A stretch of 64,000 nucleotides of DNA from Oleiharenicola lentus (GTDB lineage Bacteria; Verrucomicrobiota; Verrucomicrobiia; Opitutales; Opitutaceae), in assembly GCF_004118375.1 (NCBI RefSeq), contig NZ_SDHX01000001.1, positions 1,491,693-1,555,692 on the forward strand, in the 5' to 3' direction. The position numbers and the translations under genes are program-made. The notes under the pieces were generated by a model. The model saw only the letters and a program-made list of their open reading frames with translations. It was not told the origin of the DNA and searched no databases. Every line of letters starts with the position of its first letter. The first letter of the stretch is position 1. This document shows positions 43,930 through 53,296 of this stretch, in pieces.

Positions 43930-44586
43930 TCAGGGGGTCTTGACGGTGTGCAGAAAATCGATGAACGCCTGCTTTTCGCCGGCGACCAGGGCGTCGGGCC
44001 CCATCAGTTTGAAGAACCAACTGTTGCCGTTGTAGCTGGTAATGGCGCCGAGCATCCGGGTGCCGGAAGGACCGACAAGGTCCACGACGTCAAAATGCAT
44101 GCCGCCCTGGCCGTCCAGGTGCTGGATGGAGGCGTCGAGCTCGGCCGGAGCTGCATTGGGCAAGCCGACCTGGCCGCGCCAGCGGTTGAGATTGGCGTGC
44201 AGTCCGCCGGTGTCGCCCGGGAAGGCGGTGATGGCGAAGTCGGCCTCAGCCCCGTCGCGCTTCACGGCGAAGCTGCCTTTGCGCATCGAGGAGCCGGCCT
44301 TGGCCGTCCAGGAGGAGGGGGCGGTCCATTTGAGATCGGAGCCGCCGGCGGTGGGCACCGCGGTGTTGGCCATGGTGGCCATGTCGCCGGCGGGAGCCGG
44401 GGCGGTGCCGCCGGAATTGCCGGCCACGGGCGGGTGGCCGTCGGGCAGGGCTCCGGTCGCAGCGGGTGGGACGACGGCCGGCGCCGGGTCCTTGGGCGCC
44501 CGGTAAGCGGTGATCTGTCGGTCCTTGCAGGCGGTGAAAAGCAGCGGGGCGAGCAGGAGTGCGCAAGCGAGGGGGCGTGGGGACAT
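43930..44586 (-). CDS. Predicted lipoprotein of unknown function, cotranscribed with resB
   Basis: 218 residues. Signal sequence MSPRPLACALLLAPLLFTAC with a lipobox-like FTAC at Cys20, then a long Pro/Ala/Gly linker (about 25-85) and a globular part with LKWTAPSSWTAKAGSSMRKG, FAVKRDGAEADFAITAFPGD and a C-terminal WFFKLMGPDALVAGEKQAFI. The pattern of a W-rich beta sandwich resembles a domain seen in several exported bacterial proteins, but no name is certain. The stop is two bases before the resB start, so it probably belongs to the cytochrome maturation operon, possibly as a helper; this is inference. Confidence 0.65.
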   Translation of the reverse strand: MSPRPLACALLLAPLLFTACKDRQITAYRAPKDPAPAVVPPAATGALPDGHPPVAGNSGGTAPAPAGDMATMANTAVPTAGGSDLKWTAPSSWTAKAGSSMRKGSFAVKRDGAEADFAITAFPGDTGGLHANLNRWRGQVGLPNAAPAELDASIQHLDGQGGMHFDVVDLVGPSGTRMLGAITSYNGNSWFFKLMGPDALVAGEKQAFIDFLHTVKTP

Positions 44587-44713
44587 GGCCTCATTTAGCA
44601 TAAGATTCCGCGTTGAACAGCAACCCTAACCGGAAATTATGAGCGCGACGGCCAGGGCCGATTAGCAGAGAAATTTTGACTGCGAAGCCGCTCTCCCTGT
44701 TCATCTTGGACGC

Positions 44714-45424
44714 ATGCAAATCACACCGCTTGGAGACAGCGCACTCACGCTGACGTTGGGAGACTCGATCAACGAGTCCACCCATCGCCAGGTGCAGGCG
44801 GCATGGCGGTCTCTTAGTGCCGAGCCCCTGCCCGGCGTGAGCGAGGTGACGCCCGCCTACACGACGGTCACGGTGTTTTTCGACACTGCCCGCGTGGTCG
44901 CGGCCGGTGCGCCGGAGGACGAGGTCGTCGAGTGGCTGACGGCCCGGGTCCGCGAGCGGCTGAAGAATCCGCCGAAGAGCGCGAAGGCGGGCAAGCCGCG
45001 CACCGTCGAGATTCCGGTGTGCTACGGTGGCGAATACGGGCCCGACCTCGGGCGCGTGGCGGCGCAGGCGCGGCTGTTCCCGGAGGAGGTCGTGAAGCGG
45101 CACAGTGCGGCGAAGTATCTCGTGCATCTCATCGGTTTCGCGCCGGGGTTTCCGTATCTCGGCGGCTTGCCGAAGGAACTCATCACGCCGCGCCACGCGA
45201 AGCCGCGCATGGCCGTGCCTCCCGGCACGGTGGCGATCGGTGGCGAACAGACCGGCATTTACCCGCAGGTCACGCCGGGCGGCTGGAATCTCATCGGTTG
45301 CACGTCCTTGAAACTGTTCCGGCCCGACCTGAATCCGCCGGTGCTGCTGCAGGCGGGCGACGAGGTGCGCTTCAAGGCGATCACGCCGGAGGAATTCAAG
45401 CGGCTGGAGGAGGAGGCGCGATGA
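44714..45424 (+). CDS. pxpB: 5-oxoprolinase subunit PxpB (KipI family)
   Basis: 236 residues. Part of the three-protein ATP-dependent enzyme that opens 5-oxoproline to glutamate. Seen: MQITPLGDSALTLTLGDSIN, the KipI motif region HLIGFAPGFPYLGGLP, PRHAKPRMAVPPGTVAIGGE and TGIYPQVTPGGWNLIG. Its Bacillus relative KipI inhibits a sporulation kinase, but next to pxpC and pxpA the oxoprolinase role is the better call. Stop and next start overlap (ATGA). The preceding gene is divergent, 127 bases away. Confidence 0.93.
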   Translation: MQITPLGDSALTLTLGDSINESTHRQVQAAWRSLSAEPLPGVSEVTPAYTTVTVFFDTARVVAAGAPEDEVVEWLTARVRERLKNPPKSAKAGKPRTVEIPVCYGGEYGPDLGRVAAQARLFPEEVVKRHSAAKYLVHLIGFAPGFPYLGGLPKELITPRHAKPRMAVPPGTVAIGGEQTGIYPQVTPGGWNLIGCTSLKLFRPDLNPPVLLQAGDEVRFKAITPEEFKRLEEEAR

Positions 45425-46413
45425 TCCGTGTGCTCAAACCCGGTCTGCTCACGACGGTCCAGGATCTCGGCCGGCCCGGCTACCAGCAATACGGCGTGGT
45501 CGTGGGCGGGGCGCTCGACGCCTTTGCCGCGCGCGTGGCGAACCTGATCGTCGGCAACGACGACAACGCTGCGCTCCTCGAAATGGCGCAGACCGGACCC
45601 GATTTGCAGTTCGAGCGGGCGGCGCTCGTCGCGTGGAACGGAGGAGACTTCGAGGCCACGATCGGGGGGCGTCCGCTGTTGCGCGACCGCGCGGTGCGGG
45701 TCGAGCCGGGAGAGACGTTGAGCTTCGGCGTGGCACGGCGCGGTCTGCGGGCGTGGCTGGCGGTGGCCGGCGGACTTGATGTGCCGCTGGTGATGGGCAG
45801 CCGCTCGACCTACCGCCGCGCCGGACTGGGCGGTCACAACAACGGCCGTCCGCTGGCGGCCGGCGACCGGCTGCAGGCGTTCGCGCCCGGCGAGTGGGCG
45901 ACAACGGTGCTGGCCTCGCTCGGGCAGCGAGAGGCGCGGGCGACCGTGTGGACGGTGCGCCCGGAGACCCTCGGTCCGCAGGCTCCGGCCGGCACGGTGC
46001 GCGCCGTGATTGGACCTGAGTGGGACTGGTTCAACAACGATGCGCAGAAAGCTCTTTTTGCCTCCGAGTGGGAAGCCACGCGCGAAGCCGACCGCATGGG
46101 CGTGCGGCTGCACGGGCCGGAGCTGGCCCTGCACAAGCCGCGCGAGATGATTTCCTCGGCCGTGAACACCGGCATCGTGCAGGTGCCGCCTTCGGGTCAG
46201 CCCATCGTGCTTTTGCCCAGCCGCCAGTCGGTGGGCGGTTACCCGCGCATCGCCGCCGTGGCTTCGGTGGACGTGGGCCGCTTCACCCAATTGCGGCCCG
46301 GCGAGAAGGTGCGCTTCGAGCGCATGCCGCTGGCGGTGGCCTTCAAGCTCCAGCTGCAGCGCGAACGCGACCTCGGCCGCGTACGCATGGGTCTGGCGCG
46401 GCTGACCGGCTGA
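45421..46413 (+). CDS. pxpC: 5-oxoprolinase subunit PxpC (KipA family)
   Basis: 330 residues from the ATG overlapping the pxpB stop; a longer reading frame starting earlier lies in the wrong context. MIRVLKPGLLTTVQDLGRPG, GVVVGGALDAFAARVANLIV, SRSTYRRAGLGGHNNGRPLA and LPSRQSVGGYPRIAAVASVD are conserved KipA/biotin-dependent-carboxylase-like motifs. PxpB and PxpC form the complex that phosphorylates or activates 5-oxoproline with PxpA. Second of pxpBCA. Confidence 0.93.
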   Translation: MIRVLKPGLLTTVQDLGRPGYQQYGVVVGGALDAFAARVANLIVGNDDNAALLEMAQTGPDLQFERAALVAWNGGDFEATIGGRPLLRDRAVRVEPGETLSFGVARRGLRAWLAVAGGLDVPLVMGSRSTYRRAGLGGHNNGRPLAAGDRLQAFAPGEWATTVLASLGQREARATVWTVRPETLGPQAPAGTVRAVIGPEWDWFNNDAQKALFASEWEATREADRMGVRLHGPELALHKPREMISSAVNTGIVQVPPSGQPIVLLPSRQSVGGYPRIAAVASVDVGRFTQLRPGEKVRFERMPLAVAFKLQLQRERDLGRVRMGLARLTG

Positions 46414-46419
46414 GGCGCG

Positions 46420-47169
46420 ATGCGGCGCGTGGATCTCAACTGTGATCTGGGCGAGGGCGGCGCGCACGATGCCGCGCTGATGCCGCTGATCACGTCGGCC
46501 AACATCGCGTGCGGCGGGCACGCGGGTGACGAGACCACCATGCGGGCAACGATTGCGCTGGCCTTGAAGCACGGCGTGGCCATCGGTGCGCACCCGGGTT
46601 TTGCGGATCGCGAAAACTTTGGCCGCAGGGAACTGGACGTGACGCCGCCGCAGGTCGCCGAACTGGTCCTGAAGCAGGTACGGAGATTCCAGGAAATTGC
46701 GGCTGGTTGCGGAGCGCAGATGCATCATGTGAAACTGCACGGCGCGCTCTACAACATGGTGTCGCGGGACCGGCAGCTCGCCGAAGCCGTTGTGCAGGCT
46801 CTCCGGGTTGCCGCGGATAATCCGATTCTCTATGCGCTGGCTGGAAGCGAACTCGAACGTGTTGCGCACGCCCGTCCCGATTTTATCGTGAAGAGCGAGG
46901 TCTTCTCCGACCGCACCTACCAGCCCGACGGCTCGCTGACGCCGCGCTCGCGTGCGAATGCGCTGATTCACGATGAGGCGGTGGCGGTCGCCCAGGTGCT
47001 CCAGATGGTGCGTGAAGGCCAGGTGACGGCGAAGGACGGCAGCCGGGTGCCGATCCGGGCCGACACGATTTGCCTGCACGGCGACGGCGCGCATCCGGTG
47101 GCGTTTGCGCAGCGTTTGCGCCGTGAGCTGGCCGCGGTCGGGGTCGAAATCAGTTGCGTTGGCGGCTGA
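46420..47169 (+). CDS. pxpA: 5-oxoprolinase subunit PxpA (LamB/YcsF family)
   Basis: 249 residues. RRVDLNCDLGEGGAHDAALM, TSANIACGGHAGDETTMRAT, GVAIGAHPGFADRENFGRRE and HHVKLHGALYNMVSRD are the family blocks, including the metal- or substrate-binding Asp, His and Glu. Gap to pxpC is six bases. The last 20 bases overlap the convergent PEP-CTERM gene on the other strand. The set scavenges 5-oxoproline, which forms from glutamine or glutamate. Confidence 0.94.
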   Translation: MRRVDLNCDLGEGGAHDAALMPLITSANIACGGHAGDETTMRATIALALKHGVAIGAHPGFADRENFGRRELDVTPPQVAELVLKQVRRFQEIAAGCGAQMHHVKLHGALYNMVSRDRQLAEAVVQALRVAADNPILYALAGSELERVAHARPDFIVKSEVFSDRTYQPDGSLTPRSRANALIHDEAVAVAQVLQMVREGQVTAKDGSRVPIRADTICLHGDGAHPVAFAQRLRRELAAVGVEISCVGG

Positions 47170-49498
47170 GGCGGCGGCGGCGCCAGGCGAGCAGACCGCC
47201 GGTGGCGGTCAGCAGAAGTGCACCATAGGTGGACGGCTCGGGCACGGGGGTGATCTGGTGGAAGCCGGTGCCGGGATTGTCCTCGTAGCTCAGCCACTTG
47301 GTGTCGTTGGCGTCGAAACCGGTGAAGGTCACCTGGTTCATCGGATTCACGCCGGTCGCGTCGAAACTCGCCCCGGTCCAGAACTGGGTGAAGAAATAGT
47401 CCGAGGCGTCGGTCCAGTTTTGCACGGTAAGGGTGACACCGCCGCTGATGCTGAAGTTCGTGACGTTCAGCGCGGAGACGCCGGCGAAGTCGATGATGCT
47501 ATCGGCGGTGATGTTGAGCGTGCCGAGGGTCAGTGCGAGGTCGCTGAGGCGCAGGGTGCCGCCGGCCAGGTTGAAGGTGCCGTCGAAATCGAAGTCCGTC
47601 GTGTTGTCGAGGGTGAGGATGCCGGTGCCCTGCTTGGTGAAGGTGCCGTCGCCGGAGAGAACGCCCGAGAACGTGGTGGAAGCGTTGCCGACGGTGGTGA
47701 GCGAGCCGCTGCCCTCGAGCAGCACGGTGCCGGCCCCGGCGAGCGAGGCGACGGCGTCGCTGAAACCATTGAGATCGAAGGTAGCGCCGCTGGCGACGGT
47801 AAGGGCGGAAGAGTTGGAAATGGCGTCGGAAGCGCCGAGCAGGAGGGTGCCGGTGTTGACGGTCGTGGCGCCGGTGTAGGTGTTGGAGCCCGCGAGCGTG
47901 AGAGTGCCGGCTCCGTTCTTGATAAGGCCGCCGGTCGTGGTGGTGATGGCGCCCCCGATCGTGGTGTCGCCGTCGCCCGTCACCGTGAGCGTGCGGGTGT
48001 TGCCGGAGATACCGCCGGCGAGGTTGAGAGTGCCGGCGGCGGAGCCGATCGTGGTGTTGGCGTTGAGGGTGATGTTGCCGGCCAGGGAATTTGCGCCCGC
48101 CGCATTCAGCAGCGCGCCCGTGCCACCGATGCCCGTGCCGCTGAGCGTGAGCGCCTCCGCGCCGACCGCGATGCCACCTTCGAGTTGCAGGGCGGCTCCG
48201 GAGGCCACGGTGGTGCCGGAGGCCGTGGTGCCGAGGGCGGAGGAGTGTTGGATGTTCAGTACGCCGCCAGAGACGGTGGTGAGCCCGGTGTAGGAATTGG
48301 CCCCCGAGAGGGTGAGGGTGCCGGCCGCCTGCTTGGTAAGCGTGCCGGAGCCGGTGGCGATGTCGCCCGAAATGAGCGTGTTGCCCGCGCCGTTGACCGT
48401 GAGGTTGCGGTTGGCGCCCGTGATGGTGGCGCTCACGGTGAGATCGGGGTCCGCGGCGGTGCTGTTGTTGACCGTGAACGTGCGGTTGGCGGAGCCGAGA
48501 TTGAGGTTTCCGCTGATGGTGGCGCCGTCGGGGTTGTTGGTGGCGGTGTAGGTGACATTCCCGCCGAGGGTGAGAGTACCTGCACCGGTGGAGACGGTGG
48601 CGCTCGTGCCGGCGGCACCTCCGCCCAGATTGAGCGCCCCGATCGTATCGTTGAAGCCGTTCAGGTCGAGGGTGCCGGCGAAGACGGTGAAGGTGTTGTT
48701 GGACAGATTGTTGGAAGCCCCGGTGCGGAGGGTGCCGCCGCTCGCGCCGCCGGAGCTGCCGACGGTGGTGGTGCCGGTGTAGGTGTTGGCGCCGCTGAGC
48801 GTGAGGGTGCCGGAGCCGGTCTTGATGATGTTGCCGGCGCCCGTGCCACCGTTGCCGATGGCGCCGCTGACGAGCGTGTCACCGGTTCCGCCGAAAGTGA
48901 GGGTGCGGCCGGTGTTGTTGTTGGAGAGGCTGACCGCACCGGAGAAGGTGACGCTGCCGGTGGCGTTGTTGGTCAGGGTGCGGTTGCCGCCGCTGTTGGT
49001 GAGGGTGCCGTTGAAGAGGAAGGCCGAGGCGCCGGTCAGCGTGAGGGTGTTGTTAAGGGTGACGGCGGCGAAGCTCAGGTCGCCGTTGTCGGCATCCCAG
49101 GTCTGGGCGCCCCCGACCACCACCGTGTTGCTGAAAGTCTGGGTGAGGCCGGATTGGTTCAGAATGCCGCTGTCCGCGATGCCGTTCAGCGTGAGCGCGG
49201 ACCCGGTGAAAATCTCCGCGTCGGCGCCGACATCGAAGAACAGGCGGCCTGCCGTGGCGGCGGCGGTCAGGTTGGGGTCGCGGGCCGTGTTGCTGTTGAA
49301 CGTGGCGGTGGCCGCGCCGCCGGGCACGCCCCCGCTCCAATTGCTGGCGTTGGACCAGGTGGTGGAGACGCCGCCGGTCCAGACCTGCGCTGTCGTGGTC
49401 AGGCCGAAGCTCACGACGCTGAGGAAGAGCAAGGAGCGCCGCCACGCCCGGTGAAATTCACCGGACAAGACGCAGCCTGGAGAAAATTGTCGGCCCAT
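47150..49498 (-). CDS. Autotransporter-repeat protein with PEP-CTERM sorting tail (1)
   Basis: About 782 residues. Start chosen at 49498, 11 bases after AAGGGG; an ATG at 49507 is the alternative. Signal segment RSLLFLSVVSFGLTTTAQ. The body (about 50-700) is built of autotransporter-associated beta-strand repeats, e.g. GSGTLTLSGANTYTGTTTVG, AGTLTLSGANSYTGLTTVSG and AGTLTLAGSNTYTGATTVNT, forming a beta-helix. The end has VPEPSTYGALLLTATGG followed by a hydrophobic helix and an Arg-rich RRRRLSRQR tail, the PEP-CTERM signal used by exosortase for surface sorting. There is no C-terminal beta-barrel. Likely surface or extracellular matrix protein; partner exosortase is not in this window. Confidence 0.88.
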   Translation of the reverse strand: MGRQFSPGCVLSGEFHRAWRRSLLFLSVVSFGLTTTAQVWTGGVSTTWSNASNWSGGVPGGAATATFNSNTARDPNLTAAATAGRLFFDVGADAEIFTGSALTLNGIADSGILNQSGLTQTFSNTVVVGGAQTWDADNGDLSFAAVTLNNTLTLTGASAFLFNGTLTNSGGNRTLTNNATGSVTFSGAVSLSNNNTGRTLTFGGTGDTLVSGAIGNGGTGAGNIIKTGSGTLTLSGANTYTGTTTVGSSGGASGGTLRTGASNNLSNNTFTVFAGTLDLNGFNDTIGALNLGGGAAGTSATVSTGAGTLTLGGNVTYTATNNPDGATISGNLNLGSANRTFTVNNSTAADPDLTVSATITGANRNLTVNGAGNTLISGDIATGSGTLTKQAAGTLTLSGANSYTGLTTVSGGVLNIQHSSALGTTASGTTVASGAALQLEGGIAVGAEALTLSGTGIGGTGALLNAAGANSLAGNITLNANTTIGSAAGTLNLAGGISGNTRTLTVTGDGDTTIGGAITTTTGGLIKNGAGTLTLAGSNTYTGATTVNTGTLLLGASDAISNSSALTVASGATFDLNGFSDAVASLAGAGTVLLEGSGSLTTVGNASTTFSGVLSGDGTFTKQGTGILTLDNTTDFDFDGTFNLAGGTLRLSDLALTLGTLNITADSIIDFAGVSALNVTNFSISGGVTLTVQNWTDASDYFFTQFWTGASFDATGVNPMNQVTFTGFDANDTKWLSYEDNPGTGFHQITPVPEPSTYGALLLTATGGLLAWRRRRLSRQRN

Positions 49499-49580
49499 TG
49501 CGTGCATGTCCCCTTGTAAGGGAACTATACCCGGGCCGAGGCAGCCAGACAAGGACGCAATCGGAGGCGACCGGAGGCCT

Positions 49581-51659
49581 TCAGCACTTGCGTTGCAGGC
49601 GGCGACGCAAGGCGGTGACCGCCGCCAGGCCGCCGATCAGCAGGGCGCCATAAGTGGACGGCTCCGGCACCGGGGTGATCTGCCGGTCGTAGCTTTGCCA
49701 TTTCGTGTCGTTGCCGCTGAAGCCGGAGAAAACGACCTGGTTCATGGGTGCAGTGCCAGAAACGCTGAAGGAGGCGCCGGTCCAGTTTTGGGCGTAAAAG
49801 AAATCGGTGGCATCGGTCCAGTTTTGGATCGTGAGGGTGACGCCGTCGGCGATGGTGAGGTTGGTGAAATCCAGGATCGAGGCGGCGCCGCCGAAATCGA
49901 TGATGGAGTTGGCGCTCACCAAAAGGGTGTCGGCTGAGAGTGTCAGGCTGCTCAGGGTGAGCGTGCCGCCGGCCAGCTGGAAGGTGCCGTCGAAGTTGAT
50001 ATCGTCCGTCAGGGTGAGGTTGCCGGAGCCGAGTTTGGCAAACGTGCCGCTGCCGGTGAGGTCGCCGCCGAAGGTGGAGGAGCCGGAGTTAACACCCACG
50101 CCGAGGTAGCCGCTGGTGGAGAGGTCGATCAGGCCCGTGCCGGCGAGCGTGTTGATGTTTTCGGTGAAATTGTTCAGCTGCAGCACGCCGTCGGAGTTGA
50201 GGGTGATGAGGCCGGCGTAGTCGGCGATCTGGTTGGAAGCGTCGAGACGCAGTACCGCGGAGCCGGCGGCACCGGAGTTGTCGCCGATGTTCACCGTGCC
50301 GCCGCCAATGGCGTTGGTACCTGCGGTCTTCGCGAGGGCGACGGTGCCGTCGTTGACCGCGAGGGTGCCGGAGAAGGAATTGTCCGCCGTGCCTCCGAGA
50401 GTCAGGGAGCCGGTGCCGGTTTTGGTGATGCCACCGCTGTCGTTGATCTGGCCCAACAGGTTGGTGTTACCCGCGCCGGTCACGGTCAGGGTGTTGCTGC
50501 CCAAGCCGAGCTGTCCCGTGGCGGTCAGCGACCCGGCGGTCGAATTGAGAGTGGCGTTGCCGTCGAGGCCGAGGGCGGCGTTGAGGGTGTTGTCGCCGGA
50601 AATGTTTCGGACGGCCCCGTTGCCGGCCACGCCGGTGCCTTCGATCGAAAACTGGCCTTCCGTCACCGTGATGTTGTTGGTCAGGGCCAGCGTGGCGCCC
50701 GAGGCGACGGTGTTGCCCCAGTTGCTGGCGCCCAAAGCGGAGTTGCTCGCCAGGGTCAGGGTGCCGGCGCTCACCGTGGTGGGGGCGGTGAAGGTGTTGG
50801 TGCCGCTGAGCACCAACTCGCCCGAACCCGCCTTGGTGATGCCGCTATACCACGGTTCGGTGATGTTGCCCGAGAAGGTCGTCGTTGCCGTGTTGTTGAC
50901 GGTGATGGTGCGGGTGCCGCCACCGAGGTTGATATTCCCCGTCAGGGTGAGGGCGGAGGCGCCTCCGATGACAAAATCTCCGCCGACGCTGACACTGTTG
51001 GCAACGGTGCGGCTACCACCCGTGGCGGACAGGGTGCCGCCGTTGATTGTCAAGGCACCGCTGCCCAATGCGCTGTTGTTACCGACGGAGAGGGTGCCGG
51101 CAGAAAGGGTGGTGCCGCCAGAGAAGGTGTTGGCACCGGAGAGGACCAGTTCGCCCGTGCCGCTTTTGGTGAGGGAGCGTGTGCCGCCGCTGTTTGCCAC
51201 CGTTGAAGTGATGACAAGGCTGCCCGTGCCATTGATGTTCATGGCGGCGTCTCCACCCAGGGCGAGCGTGGTGAACGCGAGCGTCTGCGTGCCGCTGCTG
51301 CCGGCGGTCCGGGTGATGTCGCCGGAGGTTAGGGTAAGTGTGCGTGAGCCGCTGCCATTGAGCAGGCTGAAATTATCGTTAACGCTGTTAAAGGTCAGGC
51401 TGTTGGCCACCCGGTTGCCCCCGAGTGAAATGTTGCTCACCGTGGCGTTGTCGTCGGTCGCATTGAACTGGACGTTGGAAGCGGCCGTGGGCACGGCGTT
51501 GGTACTCCAGTTTGCGCCAGTGCCCCACTGATTGTTACCATTCCCGTTGTCCCACACGACTTGGGCCTGAAGCGTCGCAGCGAGCAAGCAGACCGCAGCC
51601 GCTACTACCCGGTTGAGTAGTCTGCCGGATGAGCGGAATGGGATGAGCGGAACTGCCAT
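49581..51659 (-). CDS. Autotransporter-repeat protein with PEP-CTERM sorting tail (2)
   Basis: 692 residues. Signal peptide about 1-33 (VVAAAVCLLAATLQA). The body again has autotransporter beta-strand repeats, e.g. GTGELVLSGANTFSGGTTLS, GSGELVLSGTNTFTAPTTVS and GTGSLTLGGTADNSFSGTLA. The end reads VPEPSTYGALLIGGLAAVTA then RRRLQRK: PEP motif, membrane helix, basic tail. Same plan as the neighbouring gene, including the shared QNWTDAxDxFxxxxWTGASF segment before the tail, so tandem duplicates. Low-complexity Gly/Thr/Ser/Asn content produces long false reading frames on the other strand. Confidence 0.88.
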   Translation of the reverse strand: MAVPLIPFRSSGRLLNRVVAAAVCLLAATLQAQVVWDNGNGNNQWGTGANWSTNAVPTAASNVQFNATDDNATVSNISLGGNRVANSLTFNSVNDNFSLLNGSGSRTLTLTSGDITRTAGSSGTQTLAFTTLALGGDAAMNINGTGSLVITSTVANSGGTRSLTKSGTGELVLSGANTFSGGTTLSAGTLSVGNNSALGSGALTINGGTLSATGGSRTVANSVSVGGDFVIGGASALTLTGNINLGGGTRTITVNNTATTTFSGNITEPWYSGITKAGSGELVLSGTNTFTAPTTVSAGTLTLASNSALGASNWGNTVASGATLALTNNITVTEGQFSIEGTGVAGNGAVRNISGDNTLNAALGLDGNATLNSTAGSLTATGQLGLGSNTLTVTGAGNTNLLGQINDSGGITKTGTGSLTLGGTADNSFSGTLAVNDGTVALAKTAGTNAIGGGTVNIGDNSGAAGSAVLRLDASNQIADYAGLITLNSDGVLQLNNFTENINTLAGTGLIDLSTSGYLGVGVNSGSSTFGGDLTGSGTFAKLGSGNLTLTDDINFDGTFQLAGGTLTLSSLTLSADTLLVSANSIIDFGGAASILDFTNLTIADGVTLTIQNWTDATDFFYAQNWTGASFSVSGTAPMNQVVFSGFSGNDTKWQSYDRQITPVPEPSTYGALLIGGLAAVTALRRRLQRKC

Positions 51660-51738
51660 GATTACTGAGTGAAACTAGGTAAAACACCCTAATTTGCAAC
51701 CCACTAACCATGGAACGTCACAATCCCCCTCCAGTTAA

Positions 51739-52842
51739 TCAGTTATTGAATCGAAACAGCGCCACATCCCCGTCCCGGAAGACGTATTCTTTGCCTTCCA
51801 AGCGGTATTTGCCGGCGTCGCGGGCGGCAGCCACCGAGCCAAGGCGGGTCAGGTCCTCGTAGCTGACAATCTCGGCCTTGATGAAACCCTTCTCGAAATC
51901 CGTGTGGATGACGCCGGCGGCCTGCGGGGCCTTCCAGCCTTTCTTGATGGTCCAGGCTCGGACTTCCTTCTCGCCCGCGGTGAAGTAGGTTTGCAGGCCG
52001 AGCAGCGAATATGCACCGCGGATGAGAGAAGACACGCCGGAGTCGTCCACGCCGAGATCCTTGAGGAACGCCTTGGCTTCCTCGGGCGGGAGGTCGATGA
52101 GTTCGGCCTCGATCTTGGCGCTGATCGGCACGTAGGCGGCGTCGTGGTGCGTGCGGACGAATTCGGCGACCTTCTGGACGAATTTGTTTTGCTCGGCGGT
52201 GGCGAGGTCGGACTCGGCGACATTGCAGGCGAAGAGCACGGGCTTGGCCGTGAGCAGCTGGAAGAGTTTCATCAGGGCCTTCTCGTCGTCGGAGGCCGGG
52301 AGCGTGTTGGCGGTCTTGCCGGCGTTGAGGTGGGGTTCGAGTTTCTGCAGGAGCGCGAGTTCGATAATGGCCTCTTTGTCGCCAGCTTTCGCGCTTTTCT
52401 GAGTCTTGGGCATGCGCTTGGCGACGGCGTCAAGGTCGGCGAGCACGAGCTCGGTGGTGATGACCTCGATGTCGCGCACAGGGTCCACGCCGCCCATGGT
52501 GTGAACGACGTCGCTGTCTTCGAAGCAGCGCACGACCTGCACGATAGCGTCCACCTCGCGGATATTGGCGAGGAACTGGTTGCCGAGACCCTCGCCCTTG
52601 CTGGCGCCGGCCACGAGGCCGGCGATGTCCACGAACTCGATCGCGGCGGGCACCACGACGCTGGTCTTGGCGATGTCCTTCAGCACATAGGCGCGGTCAT
52701 CGGGCACGATCACGACCCCGACGTTCGGGTCGATGGTGCAGAACGGATAGTTGGCGGCCTCGGCCTTGCGGGAGCGGGTGAGGGCGTTGAAGAGGGTGGA
52801 TTTGCCCACATTGGGCAGACCGACGATACCGGCTTTGAGCAT
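51739..52842 (-). CDS. ychF: Redox-regulated ATPase YchF (Obg-like GTPase family)
   Basis: 367 residues from the ATG giving [20 protein letters not shown]; the longer in-frame extension is not YchF-like. G1 GLPNVGKS, then [10 protein letters not shown], the G3-like DIAGLV, and NVAES in place of NKxD: the Glu explains ATP instead of GTP preference in studied homologues. The C-terminal TGS domain is present ([40 protein letters not shown]). YchF binds ribosomes. Divergent from rpsP across 128 bases. Confidence 0.95.
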   Translation of the reverse strand: MLKAGIVGLPNVGKSTLFNALTRSRKAEAANYPFCTIDPNVGVVIVPDDRAYVLKDIAKTSVVVPAAIEFVDIAGLVAGASKGEGLGNQFLANIREVDAIVQVVRCFEDSDVVHTMGGVDPVRDIEVITTELVLADLDAVAKRMPKTQKSAKAGDKEAIIELALLQKLEPHLNAGKTANTLPASDDEKALMKLFQLLTAKPVLFACNVAESDLATAEQNKFVQKVAEFVRTHHDAAYVPISAKIEAELIDLPPEEAKAFLKDLGVDDSGVSSLIRGAYSLLGLQTYFTAGEKEVRAWTIKKGWKAPQAAGVIHTDFEKGFIKAEIVSYEDLTRLGSVAAARDAGKYRLEGKEYVFRDGDVALFRFNN

Positions 52843-52888
52843 AAAATTGGGTGCGTTAAGGGTCGGATGCAGCGGTGGCACTGGGGGC

Positions 52889-52917
52889 TTGACAAGGGCA
52901 AAGTTGTTCCGTCCATT
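52889..52917 (+). promoter_or_regulatory. Candidate rpsP promoter
   Basis: TTGACA at 52889-52894, a 17-base spacer, and TCCATT at 52912-52917 as -10. The -35 is perfect; the -10 matches three of six consensus bases. It sits 54 bases before rpsP, on the plus strand. Confidence 0.45.
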
Positions 52918-52970
52918 CTGCCCCTTTTCCAACTTAGAACCGCTTCCCGTTTCGTAAACAGACACATCCA

Positions 52971-53228
52971 ATGGCCCTTAAAATCCGCCTCTCCCGCTTC
53001 GGCACCAAGAACGAGCCCCACTATCGCGTGGTCGTCGCCGAGGCCCGTTCCCGCCGCGATGGCGACGCCGTCGAGCAGCTCGGCGCCTACAACCCGCGCG
53101 CCAAGGGCAACCAGCTGACCATCAAGCTCGACCGCGTGGACTACTGGCTTTCCAAGGGTGCGAAGCCCAGCGACACGCTCCACGCGCTGATCAAGCGTGC
53201 CAAGCGCTCCGCAGCCGCCAAGGCCTGA
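52971..53228 (+). CDS. rpsP: 30S ribosomal protein S16
   Basis: 85 residues: MALKIRLSRFGTKNEPHYRV, VVAEARSRRDGDAVEQLGAY and NPRAKGNQLTIKLDRVDYWL are the S16 blocks; the tail AKRSAAAKA is Ala/Lys-rich. It belongs to the small ribosomal subunit. trmD and rplS follow, the usual cluster, but rimM, which commonly lies between rpsP and trmD, is absent. A terminator-like hairpin separates rpsP from trmD. Confidence 0.96.
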   Translation: MALKIRLSRFGTKNEPHYRVVVAEARSRRDGDAVEQLGAYNPRAKGNQLTIKLDRVDYWLSKGAKPSDTLHALIKRAKRSAAAKA

Positions 53229-53253
53229 GCATCCCGCCAGTCCTGATTTCCCG

Positions 53254-53280
53254 AGGTTCGGCTCGCGCCGGACCTTTTTT
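53254..53280 (+). terminator. Hairpin with T-run between rpsP and trmD
   Basis: AGGTTCGGC (53254-53262) pairs with GCCGGACCT (53267-53275) with one G-U pair, followed by TTTTT. It may end part of the rpsP transcripts; trmD begins within 17 bases, so read-through or a second promoter must serve trmD. Confidence 0.8.
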
Positions 53281-53296
53281 ATTGGAAACTCGCCCC

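Noticed and set aside
47105-49519. An 804-codon plus-strand reading frame, rich in Gly, Ala, Glu and Val
   Set aside because: It runs opposite the autotransporter-repeat gene; the repeat's base pattern leaves the antisense frame open. No signal, domain or sensible composition.
47500-51600. Short regularly spaced repeats resembling a CRISPR array
   Set aside because: They are degenerate coding repeats of beta-helix proteins, with no identical repeats or unique spacers and no cas genes nearby.
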